Part shown: one piece after another, positions 1 through 11,400 of the stretch | How positions within the stretch are numbered: the stretch's first letter is position 1 | How the letters are laid out: every line of letters starts with the position of its first letter | DNA from: Lepidonotus clava | Taxonomy: Eukaryota; Annelida; Polychaeta; Phyllodocida; Polynoidae | Reading direction: 5' to 3' | NCBI GenBank assembly: GCA_936440205.1 | Contig: OW387147.1 | Location: 2,852,001-2,916,000 of the forward strand | DNA length: 64,000 nt | Program-made: the position numbers and the translations under genes | The notes under the pieces: model-generated | Seen by the model: only the letters and a program-made list of their open reading frames with translations | Database searches by the model: none | Told to the model about the DNA's origin: nothing

Positions 1-135
1 CGGCGTGTGCATGTTATTTTAAAAGAATAAATACCATAATATAATGGTGTGCACATGAATATATTACCGGGTGCATGATTTATACCTCTATGCACCCGGT
101 GTGTGCATAAAATAAATCCTTAATTTCGAACACTG
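1..135. mobile_element. Miniature TIR transposon, cut by the window edge
   Basis: This is the right part of the element that is complete at 39842-40060. Both share the stretch with 'gcacccggtgtgtgcat' and end in CCTTAATTTCGAACACTG. The left end lies before base 1. A more diverged third copy is at 50402-50594. It is non-autonomous, with no coding capacity. Confidence 0.7.
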
Positions 136-1126
136 AGTTGAGATACCAGCATTTAGCCAAAAGGCCGGCCAAAAGGGCATATAACAAATCACCCGTCACT
201 GCTATGGAAATATTTTTCTATTCTGCTATGGAACCTTCCATGTGTTGGGCTTTTGCTGGACTCTGCAATACGACTACGTTATATGATGATCTGTTGGAGT
301 TTAATTAAGGTCTATTCAGCAATCTCTCAGCTATATCAAGACCATCTCCGGTTTTTGACTGTTCATAATTCACCGCCTAATCTATGGGGGTGGAAACGAC
401 GATGAGGTCTAATAGTCAGCCCCAGGGGTTGAACCCAGGCCGGCTGCGTGCATTACCAAGACACCACTAGACCACCCCACCCCCCTATAAACGTTCTGTT
501 TACCTACAGAACTCAAACGGTATATTTACCTACAGAACTCAAATGCATGGATAATGCAACATTATATGAAACACTCTCCCCGCCAAGGGTAGTCAGATTT
601 CTGTAATAGTTTCTGCTTTCAAAAGTGGTTATGGTCCTAAATATGAATGCAGAACAGGTTTCTCAAAGCTGCCAAAAATCTTAAATTACCTTTTGCGTCA
701 AGTGTCTGAACAATTCTTTTGTTGAAGGGACTAATGCTGCACTTCATCCAACATTTCTTTTATTTACCAATGTTCAGATTTTTAAACCAGAGGGGTAACT
801 TATGTTTTTATTGGTACTGCATGTACAATAAAATTATCATCTATCCTTAAGCCTTTCTTTTTGTATATTTCTTTCTGTCTGTTTTCAATAAATGGGCTAC
901 ACAAAACCCACAAGAGCCTGTGATTCCGATGTTCACTGGTCCATAAAACTGATCACAAAGCGCCCTTTTAGAACTCTCCGGGCGTATGTAACACATCCTC
1001 CGCGTACCCGATACATATTGGATGAGCCCGATCCCCTCAACACATCTACTTATTGGTAGTTTAGCTCTGAACACCACACAGTCAAAGTCCCTACTTATTA
1101 CACAGTCAAACAATAGTCATTTCACA
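136..1126. other. Non-coding stretch upstream of the LamG gene
   Basis: No convincing exon was seen. It contains a tRNA-like SINE head (415-484) and a plus-strand AATAAA at 827-832, which could end a gene lying upstream of the window. The first coding exon of AVL9 (expected to encode something like VVVGFHHKKGCQ) was looked for here and not found. Confidence 0.5.
415..484 (-). repeat. tRNA-derived SINE head
   Basis: On the minus strand a box A-like TGGTCTAGTGGT (463-474) is followed by a box B-like GGGTTCAACCCC (425-436), the split RNA polymerase III promoter of tRNA genes. The region does not fold into a clean cloverleaf with paired acceptor ends by eye, so a tRNA-derived SINE is more likely than a working tRNA gene. 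The rest of the element is not delimited. Confidence 0.5.
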
Positions 1127-2450
1127 ATGCAATACTGTAGACTTCTCAGGTTGATCGTTTTGATGGGCGCGTGTTCCGTGTGGTCAGTGGTCATCGTGAA
1201 GCAGCCCGCGGGGGCCGGGTTTTGTCAATACACCTGTGTCAGTGTCGCGGCTGGTCGTCGACTGAGGACCTTCGCCGCCTGCCTCGCGCAGGGCCTGGTG
1301 GGAAGCCTTCAGCCGGGCCACGTGGTGGACGCGCTCTCAAAGTCCTCATGTCCTGATGGCTCTATTCCCTGTTTGGTCTCTTGTGAGATATGTGTATCTT
1401 CACCAACAACAAATTACAGCCAGGACAACAATATCCTTTTTCAACTGCTCCGAGATAGTTTTCGACCAAGCAAAGGTAAGCCTGGTCTGATTCTTTAACA
1501 TATATTAGTATCTTATTCTATTAACATTAACAATACTGACGATCATATTTTACCTTCCCCTATCAAGGATGGAATTTTACAGCAAATTAGTCACAAATTA
1601 GAAAGAAAATTGTACAGAATAATACAACTAGAATTCCTGGTTTAAGCATCAGTGCACACGGTCCAAAAGTTGGCTTCAAACATTGATTATGTTTTCAAGA
1701 ATGTATAGTGTCAATTTAATAACATATAATATTATATAAATATAGAGACAAAAAGTAACGTGGAGAAAGATATAAATATCATTGAGCTGATTCTTTCTTC
1801 TTTCCATAACAGAATGCTTCTTCGGTTTGGATGAAGATCATACCGAGGGCGAAAAAGTGGTTTCCGGTGGATGTGTGAAAGGAGAACTTAAAAATAATGC
1901 AACTATAACTGAAATTAGCGGTCGTCGTGTTGCTTACACATCTCAAAATGGATATATTTTAGTCGATCCCAGTAGCTTATATAATTTCAGTCAGTTCAGT
2001 ACAGCCTTTTGGCTTAATATGGAAAATGACGGCACGCTAAACTATATCCTTGATTTGGGGGGACTCGCTCCAGACGGTGAACGTATTCAACTCAGAATGT
2101 TTTACGAATCTGGAGAAATAACATTTCGTGGAAGAGGAGAAAACTGGCAGTATGGTTTCGAATCTCAAACCCTACCGGAGTTCCGGCTTAACGAGTGGGT
2201 CCATGTGGGAATAGTGTTGGACGTAGACTTGGGCCTATGGCTGTACCTCAATGGGTGTGTGGTGTGGGAGCAGTACGAGCGACAAGCAGACCGCATCCAC
2301 CTGGTCAGACCCCCTTCTCACTACTACGGGAGGAGGTACAACCAGAGAGGTCTCCTCACCCCTGTCACCAATATGTACTATGATGATATCTATATTTGGT
2401 ATCAGACAGTTCCAAAAGAATATTTTTATATTCTGCATAGCATTTTCTAG
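1127..2450 (+). CDS. Secreted LamG/concanavalin-like domain protein, two exons
   Basis: Exon 1 is 1127-1475 (donor GTAAGC) and exon 2 is 1813-2450 (acceptor after CATAACAG, stop TAG). The join is in phase and gives 328 residues. The ATG at 1127 is chosen because a signal peptide follows at once (MQYCRLLRLIVLMGACS, hydrophobic to about residue 25). Residues about 30-95 are cysteine rich. Exon 2 has the strand pattern of a LamG-type jelly roll: 'FSTAFWLNMENDGTLNYIL' is the early core strand, 'LNEWVHVGIVLD' the usual W-x-H-V-x-I motif, and 'LWLYLNGCVVW' the strand that follows it in LamG_3 domains. It probably acts outside the cell as a binding or adhesion protein; ligand unknown. It lies on the same strand as AVL9 and may sit inside AVL9 intron 1. 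A possible poly(A) signal is AATAAA at about 3259. Domain fold fairly sure, function not. Confidence 0.75.
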
Positions 2451-3424
2451 AGATTTTATCGCTGTAGTGGCTAGATGACGGATAATTTACTCGTCTTGGA
2501 CTTGAGTTGTAGCGAGATGGGCCTACAGAAATTGTTGTGTTCAAGTAGCCTTACCTACCCTAATTTATTTTCAGGATTCTTTAGAATTTATTTCTTCAAA
2601 ATCAAAAATATTTGATCAGAAAAGCTTGAAACATCATGGGACATCATTTAGATAACCGGGGCATGTATTTTAGATGCTAAAAATTGGTTAAGAGAAAATT
2701 TAGAGAATTATTTTTTATTTCCAATTCTGCCTGTGTTCATTTGGTAAGTAAAAAAAAGACCAAAAAATAACATACCTCTCCTTAATTTCTTGACCTGTGT
2801 TAACTGAACATAGCAATTTTTTGCGAGGGGGCCTTTGTGTTAATATTTTTTACAGAAAATAGGGGATGCTTCTAATCTTTAGGTTTAAAAAGTCCGATTT
2901 AGAAACTGTAGATCGGGAAGAATGATTTAAGTGGGAAATTAGTGCCCCAAATGAGGAAATAATGCAGAAAAAATGTGTAAAGTCCTACAGCTTTTGGGCT
3001 GTTATAAAACAGCCCAAATCAGATTTTTAAAAAGTCTGGGTTAGAGGTTTTAGGGTACTCGATAATACGTTGATACATTAACATCAAACAAAGTCAGATT
3101 ACAAAACAAATCAATACCAACAACAAAGCTTGCTGAAATGGATGATTCGTATCGGACCTACTTAAAAGGATTAAACTGATCCTTTTAATAATTCTCACAA
3201 TTAACCAATCTTATGTAGGTTTAAATATGTCTGTTGTGCAAAAACAGTGAACCAACTCAATAAACCATTTGGGTAAACTGCATCATACTTGTTTTGTTGT
3301 CTGTCTGTGTATCTTAGATTTTAGATCTTAGATCTTAGATCCCAGATTCCTCTTTGTATTAATAATAGCATGGAGGGACCCTTTAATACTGGTTTCTAAT
3401 CTCAATGAATAAAGGGTTGAGGGA

Positions 3425-3478
3425 TGGTCGAGCAGGTAGTATGTGGGACTTCTGGGCTGCGGGCCCAGGTTTGATTCC
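3425..3478 (+). repeat. tRNA-like SINE promoter
   Basis: Box A-like TGGTCGAGCAGG (3425-3436) and box B-like GGTTTGATTCC (3468-3478) have tRNA spacing. The flanks do not pair as an acceptor stem, so this is read as a decayed SINE head. The SINE body and tail are not clear; a separate TIR element starts at 3535. Confidence 0.5.
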
Positions 3479-3534
3479 CTGGGCTGTCAATTTTTTTCCC
3501 ACATTTGTTTGGGACCACCTTTCCTTGCCCTTGT

Positions 3535-3765
3535 TACAGGGCTCACGGAATTTTAAAATGACTAGGTGTCCACAGGACGCCCAGCCTATGGCTCGCAGGT
3601 GTTATGCGCATATGATAAACTTAAGGGGTCTGATAGGCTCAGCCTTGATGTCAGGATATGAATTCTAGGGTGTCCACAGGACACCAAGAAGGTCTTGCCA
3701 GGGTGTCCTGTGCCTCTAGGGGGTTGGATAGGACACCCAGGACGCTGGATTTGGTGAGCCCTGTA
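3535..3765. mobile_element. Miniature TIR element (TTACAGGGCTCAC ends)
   Basis: The left end TTACAGGGCTCAC (3535-3547) is repeated inverted as GTGAGCCCTGTAA (3753-3765). Inside, 'gtgtccacaggac' occurs twice (about 3566 and 3671). The length is 231 bp with no coding capacity. No clear target-site duplication is seen. CAGGG termini suggest a hAT-like origin, not proven. Confidence 0.6.
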
Positions 3766-5457
3766 ATATCAGCTGATAGATTTGATCATAGGTTTGAGAG
3801 CTCTTCCTGATATAACCGAAATACTGCTGAGCAGACATTAAACTCCATCAATTATCATGAATTAAACAAGGAAGTGTGCACCACCCCAGTGTGTGGAACT
3901 TGAAGACAAGTTAAAGGTAATCGTTGGCAGACTTCAGGTCCAATGTACCCCATTCATGTCTTACATTGACTGTCTTACACTTACTTTTTGCAAGCACATT
4001 TGGCAGCAGTAAAGTTTTCCCTCGAAATATGATAACCAACAGTCGGTGTTGTCTTTCTCAATTATACATTTTTGGTTGATAAGTGCCGTGCATCCAACTC
4101 CATCCAATGGCTACCATTTAGTCATGTGATTTTAGGTCAACATTATACACATAAACTCAAGAGAACAACATAGTATCTCTATTTGGCTTTAAGCATTCTG
4201 TGACAAAGTATTGTGAAAGGTTAGATGGACATTTCTTGCAGTAAACAACTTAGTTCTTCAATTTCCACCCCTAACTTCATCCATCTCTACCCTCAGCTTC
4301 AGTTGCCTCCCATGGATTAGGCTAAAAATCTTTTAGAAAGGAAATGTTTCCGGTGGACTGACTTGCAGTTTGACACCCAGTCAGGCAGGTGACCGGAAAC
4401 AGATTTTATTTTAGTCTGGCAGCAGGTGTTAGATGCAAATACTGATATTTGATACAGGTTTTGGCAATCAGTGCCCATCTCAATGGGTATATTTGTACCA
4501 ACAAGCAGCTTGATTTCAAATATTCTAAACCAATAAAAATATCTTTGAATTTAATCTTCGTATTAGTATTCCTGTTGGTATAAGTCATAGACATTCGCTC
4601 CTATAGTGTGGCAATGACAGAAGTGAGGTACCCCATACTTGGGAACAGTTATGAAGTTTCTAAACTAAAATAGTAAACTACTATGATATAAAATCAGTTT
4701 GTCCCTAAAAAAGTTCCTTCCTTCTTTGAAAAAACTACTATAATAGCATCAAAAACATAATCTATCTAATAGCCCATTGGGCGCTTTGAAGCCTTTTTGC
4801 ACTGGCCCGGACTAAATCACACTAACCCAAGTCTTGGGAAAGTGGAAATCTGTTTGATTTGCATAAATAAAGTTGTGAAAAACTGGATCATTAATACATT
4901 GTATACATTACACTGGATGTCTGGGCCAGTAACTCCCAAAATGTACTAGCCCAGATTTCTAGTCCTTGTAAACTTTACACCAGAGCACATCCCTGTTAAG
5001 TCCAGGAAACACCTCCTGTCTCTTACATGATAAGCCATGATTACCCTGGTTGCCGAGGCCAAACGTTTTCTGATAAGACTGACAACGCATAGTGGCCCAT
5101 GTATGGAATAACCGTTGCAACGGTGTCAGCGCATGCAAGAGCACATCCTTTCCGGCTGATTTCGTCACTTAGCAACATGACTTAGACTTAGAATCATTAA
5201 GCTGTGGAATTATTCGGTATATCTGAACTCCCAATGTAAACAAAGCAACTGAAGTTATGACAATCGCAGACCCATTCTGTCCCGGCTCAATCGATTTCTT
5301 GTGACGCGTGGCGCTCTGGTAGATAATGCCGCGCACTCTCCGTGCGGTTTAGCGATCTCAATACCAGTCCCAATACACACCCTTCTGCGAGTGGGGCGGC
5401 AACCAGCCAAAGCCATGATAAACTTATATAATCATTAGTACATTTTGTTCCCCCCAG

Positions 5458-8400
5458 GTGGAGTACGCCTACCCCCCGCTGGTCCCCGGTAACCCCGTGG
5501 ACAGTAACGAGGTCCCCCTGGAGTGGAAGCACCTTCCGTCTCTCGCCATACCTGATGGGGCTCACAACTACACAGAGGGTAAGGCTTGTTTCAGCTCTGA
5601 GGCACCAGAAGAGTTCTCTGACTGCTTATGACTATCTTGTAGCAATTTTAAAACATATTTTATACAAATTTTGAGAGTTACTGATACCCTATTCTTTATA
5701 TCTACTCCTTTCCTTGCTGGAGATTTCTTTAAGTATTTTGAAGGTTTTCTCTACATATCCCTACATATTCTTTATTTTCTTTTGTTGAACATACAAGTGT
5801 TAGTTTCATTGATAGAACCAATGATTATTTATTTATTAATTATTTCAGACACAGTTTTCTTCCACCTGCCGGCCCGGGGTGAGAAGTTGGAGACGGTGTA
5901 CGGAGTGTCTTGTTACAGACAGATCGATGCAACCGTATGTAGACAGACATGTTTTCTATTTTTTTAGAACATAAAAGCCACATATCCCAAAATAATGTTT
6001 ATCAGGTGCCATCTGTGAAGAAAAGAATGTAAATATTTTCCATATAATGAGAAGTGCCATAATAATAGGCACAACCCATGTCAACCACCTGTCTTGAATA
6101 TGAAACAGGAACTGTTTTTGAAGGTCCCTAAGCTCTGGCCTCACTTGGTTTCCCACTACATTCTCTCTCTTTGGACTTCAAGTAATAATTTGTTGACTGG
6201 CAGCTCTGAATACACTAACTTGTTTGTTAAAGCTGTAGTTTTTCAAGTAATTGTGCAGTGATTTGTTGTCCATAGCTGAAAGGCAAGAAATGATTCTTGA
6301 AAACCCTCAACACAAACATTTGTTTCCTATCATATTTTTACCACTTTCTACACCTTCTTGTAGGAGTTGCGGAATCGGGGTGCGGACGTCACCCGTAACT
6401 CGGTACAGAAGAGCGTGTGCGTTCTCAGCAGACTGGTGAGTGAATATATCTATTGGGGTTACCCAACTGCCTCACACAAAGTGAGAGGCTGTTTGATAAC
6501 CAACAAATCAAAGAAAAAAACAGGAAAAAGAATATAAAGTAACCAAATGAAATGTGTCTTTAACTGTACAATGTCTAATCAGACACTTTATTTAGAGGCG
6601 AAATGATATTTCGCCTCTGTACTCTAATAATGATATTTTTCAGATGTTATTTTCAGATTTTACTTGTCCTGTCCTCCCTTTTTTCTCAGACATATGAACT
6701 GTTACAAAGAAATGGATACACCCTGGTGACAGTTCCAGATCTGGGGAAGAATAGTTCATTCCATTTTTTCAAAAAAACATCATATATAAGTCACATTTTG
6801 AAGTTTGAAAATGATGAGAAATTTCATTTTTTGACAAGTCATGGTGCTTTCAAAAACAGCCGGTGCAAATTGAAAAATACCGGCACCCAGCGCCCGGCAA
6901 CAGCTTAAGTGCATGCGTACTAAAGGTAGGAGATAGTCTTTGGGACTTTGAGGCGCCCGGCAACAGTGACATATGCATTGAACTTGAACCAAGGCGGTTT
7001 ACGAGCTAATACTACGTCCCATAGATATAATATTTAATAGATTTGATGATTTTTAGGCGAGTTATTCAAGGAAGAACATGAAGGCTTTTAACACTGGATC
7101 CTATGGGAAGGATTTACTTTTATTTAGAGGCCGGCGCCTGGCAACAGTGACGTTGTCTAATGACCTAAATATGAAAGATAGAAGTAAGTGTATGTGTACT
7201 TCACGACATTGGTAGATGGGGAAAGGGCAGTGGTCGGTAACAGTGGCGTAGATTTTGAATATTAATTAGGGAGCTTCAAGTTAGTGCGCATGTACTAATG
7301 AGGTGACAGGAAGTGCCGGTGCAGAGATTACCGGCACCCAGCGCCCAGCAACAGAGCAAGCCCACATGTACTTAAGGTTGGAGATAGACTTTGGGACTTT
7401 GAGGCACCCGGCAACAGTGGCGTAGACTTTGAACTTGAACTTTAACCCCACGCTATGGAGGGGGTGTATGCTTCTGTAGTGGTCAACATTTGACAGATGT
7501 TTTCACATAGTTCAATTCATACTTAATGACAAATTCCTAAGACTATTTCGCCTCTCATGGAAGCTCTGCTCCAGGACGGACATTATGACTTGTTATAAAC
7601 GTAATTACTATGGATGTTATCAGTTAGTTTCACTTAATCTTCCCCTATAGCCGCACTTTGGCCTCATCAAAACTAAGAGCTCATCAGCTTTGTCAAGTGT
7701 GACGTCAGTTATCTTTGTGCATTAGAAGACACCTACACCAACCTTTATCGCTAATAAGTACCATTATAAACGTGCATGCGTTTTGTCCCTACAGCCCCTC
7801 TACGGCCTTATCCAGGCTAAGTTAGAACTGATCACTTATCAAGGTGACGCTGATAGAAGATACAAATACTGACCGTTGTTTTCTCCCTACAGCCCCTCTA
7901 CGGCCTTATCCAGGCTAAGTTAGAACTCATCACCCACGCCTACTTTGACGAGCGAGACTTCAGCCAGGTGACGCTGTTAGAAGACACGTACACCAACCTG
8001 TGTGCCAGTCTCAAGAGAGACCTTCTCGACACATCTCAGGTCTTCTTAGGTGAGTAGCAAGAAAAGATTTTTTTTTTCTAATCCAAAAATATTCATATCA
8101 TTACCAAGGATTAGACCTGAAGTGTTTTTCTCCAGCTGAAAAAGTTTTAAGATTATATGAGATTTCGTTTATCAAGAAGTTCGAAGTCTAACAAGAATGG
8201 ACGTTTGTTTTTGAGTTTGAAGCATTACTTTTTTTTCTATCAAAGTCTGGACTGGAAAATTTAAACTTCGAAGAAAACCTTTCTGACATCCAGAAACATT
8301 CTATCAAAACGTAACCTTCAATTTTTCAAACTTTCCTAAAATTTGTCATATTTTCTTAAATGATTAGGTTAAATATGTGAATTGTGATTAGTGCCTTGTG

Positions 8401-11400
8401 ACTAATGCTTTTGTCTGGCGAAAAAAAAAAAAAGAATATCAAAGGCTCCCTCTTTGAGGTTATTTTAGCAAAGACATTCAGTCAAGACTATTCTAGAAAA
8501 ACTAATGTCATTATTGTTGGTTCATCCCTCTCTGTGCCTAGACTGTATTATCAACTGTATTTGACATCGTTTTACAACGCTCTCTCTTTTTCTTTCAGGT
8601 TTATCTTCCCGGGAAATGGTGCAACGCTTTAAACACAAACTCCTGATTCTCTTCAAGTTGATGTTGTTAGAGCGCAGGGTGAGTTCACTGTTGTCTCAGT
8701 TTTGGAGTAGAGGGCGACTTTGTGATCCCGACTAGCCTTCTCGTAAATCTAGCAAAGACAAAAAATAATTTCAGAGAGAATTCTGGAATCAAATTAAAGT
8801 ATTCTCCGAGCTGTTTCAAGTTTATTATTGCGTTAAAATACGGGTATTTCCTTGCTATCTCTTTTAAAAGAAGTGTGGATGTGGATTGCAATTTGTTGAG
8901 AAGTAAAAACGTAGTAATTTTTTAAAAATATCCTTTCCAAGCCGGTACCCCTGCTACAAATTGACATCAAAAAATGTTTTAAATTTTGCTGTGTCATGGT
9001 TTTAAATTTTGCCTAAATTTACCTTAAATTGATTTTCTAAATTGCAAAGGAACCCTGTAAATTACGTTACTATTACAGTGTAATAGAAACGTACTATATA
9101 GCTGTCTTGGTCCAACCTGTGTGAAAGACTATGTCCTACGTTCATGAACTGTCTTGGTATCCAACACCTTTCTATACATTTAGGACGTTTCAAACATAAT
9201 ATGTCACTATTTTCACATTTGTGCAGCACATTATGACCAACATTTTAGGCCATTGGGTCAGACATTCTGGTCAAAACATCGGCAAAAACGGGCCATCTGT
9301 TCACTTCTCGCTGTTTCCCGTTTCAGGTGTTGTTTTTCGGCAGCCCGGTGAAGCCGATCTGTACCGCCATGCTGGCCCTCCTCTCCCTCTTCCCACGTAA
9401 GTCACAGTGTTTCACAATGCTAGAATCGATATAAATCAGGGATGTATACTTAAAAATTGTTGGCATTTAACATTGTGAAACTATTGATAAAAGGATCTGA
9501 TATTCTGCTGACGATTTCAAGAACTTCAAAAAAAATCAACAATCACTGAAAGTTAAGTCACACACCTTAATGTATTGATTCCTGACCCCCCTTGCTCTCT
9601 GCCCGCAGGTCTCCAGGAGTACGGCCTCCAGGAAGGCGCGAGTTACTCCCCGACGCGCCAACTGTCCCCGACCCTCAAAGTCACCCGGCTGAACAGCACG
9701 TCGGACGAGGCCAACGACTTCCTCGAGGTGCACTACACGGAGACGCCCTCCTCGACCAGCATCAAGCACGCCGAGAAGGTGGAGAAGACCGCCACCAAGA
9801 TCGACGTGCGGCTCAGGAACGCGTCTTCGTCGAGCGAAGGCAGCGCGGGGCTAAGCAGCAGCTGGAGGGAGGGCGGCATGATGCGGAAACCCAAAGTCAG
9901 CCCCGGACACCCCGTGCAGGTCACTGAGGTATGTAATATCACAACAAAATCTTAAAGTATAACCAAGGGATGAGTTCATTATACAATGCATATTCCCTCC
10001 CTTTTTTTTATGTACCATACGATGCTTCTGCTTTGAATCTGGGATCCTTGTCCCAGTTTCAAAAACAAAATATTCCTTCTTTTTCTTTTTCAGGATACAA
10101 TTCAAACTCAGTGTCTGATCCCCATTGCGTTCTTGGGCATACAAACAATTTTCTACTCAGACACACTATACAATAATATAATTCAAACATATATATATAC
10201 ATAACAATACGAATTTGATGAGGTGTAGTAATGAGACATGATTTGCAGGGCGATGGCGGGAAGCCTTTCCACCACGAGAGGACGCGATCTCAGGACAACG
10301 ACCACCTACCGGGGATCCACCGTCAGAGTTCACGAGACTCGCAGGGCTCCAACTCAGCTGACTCTATCGACCACCCACTTAGTTCCCGCTACCGACACTG
10401 CAGTGCCCCGGGTGGGTCGACTAACTCCGCAGAGTCCCGCGAGAGGTCCAACAGTGGCAACAAAAAGGAGAAAGATCGGGACAATTTAGAACGGAAATTG
10501 GAAAAAGCGGCGACCAGCATAGAACAGATCACCCAGCTGCAGCAGGTACAGGACCGTAACACCGCTGACCAGAACGACGAGTCAATCCTGGTCTCTGGAG
10601 CTCGAGAACAACTCAAAGCAGCCAAGAAGGACCCACTAGAATTTGTACATGAGATCACTAAGGTGAGTTTGAGGCAGGAATACTGACATTCATAGGTCTA
10701 GGTAATGAATTGCACTTTCTAATTGTCACTTTTTGTAGTCTGCCCTGCTGTATCAGTATTACAGATATTACTTGGTCATATACATGTATAATATCTAAAA
10801 CTTAATAATTATGGTGAAAGAATTGTCAAAGTAACACAAGGAGTTGGTTCTCAATGATTGAAAATTTATTTTAAAATGAAACATGTTTCGTTCAGTCAAG
10901 GTCCTCTTCAGTGTCAAAGCTTGTGTTTGATATCATGTCAGATTTGGCTAAATGTGTCCCAGACTTTCTTGACCATGCATTGGGATCAGGTGGCTTCACG
11001 CAAAGCCTAGAAACTATGTCTTTACCGCATTAGGGAGTCTAGGTCTGCGAATGCATGTTCCTTTGGCACCACTAGCTATCGGGGCTCAAGCTTGACTTTT
11101 CAGCCAGTGCAAATCTCCCTAATGCGGTATACTGAGCTTTGGGTCTGATTTGGGTAGGAGATAATATATATGCACATATAAAAACCTTGTGTCATATGAG
11201 GTATAACACATAATTATTATACTTATAACCATGTAGAACTGAAGTATATCCAACATTCTATCTACTCCCACTTCCAGGTGAGCTCGGTCCAGAAGCACAT
11301 CCAGCGGCTGAGTTCCTCGGGCCGGAGCAGCTCGCTGCCTGACGAGGACCTGACGCCGGACGAGCAGGAGCTGCTGGCCGACTCGGACGAGTGCGCCTTC

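Larger units (their letters stand above)
2451..5457. other. Stretch between the LamG gene and the first AVL9 exon seen
   Basis: This holds the LamG 3' UTR, a SINE-like promoter (3425-3478) and a small TIR element (3535-3765). From about 3.8 to 5.4 kb no exon or repeat was recognised. The conserved first exon of AVL9 was not found here. Confidence 0.5.

Noticed and set aside
415-484. A working tRNA gene
   Set aside because: Box A and B are present but the acceptor and other stems are not convincing by eye; a SINE head fits better.
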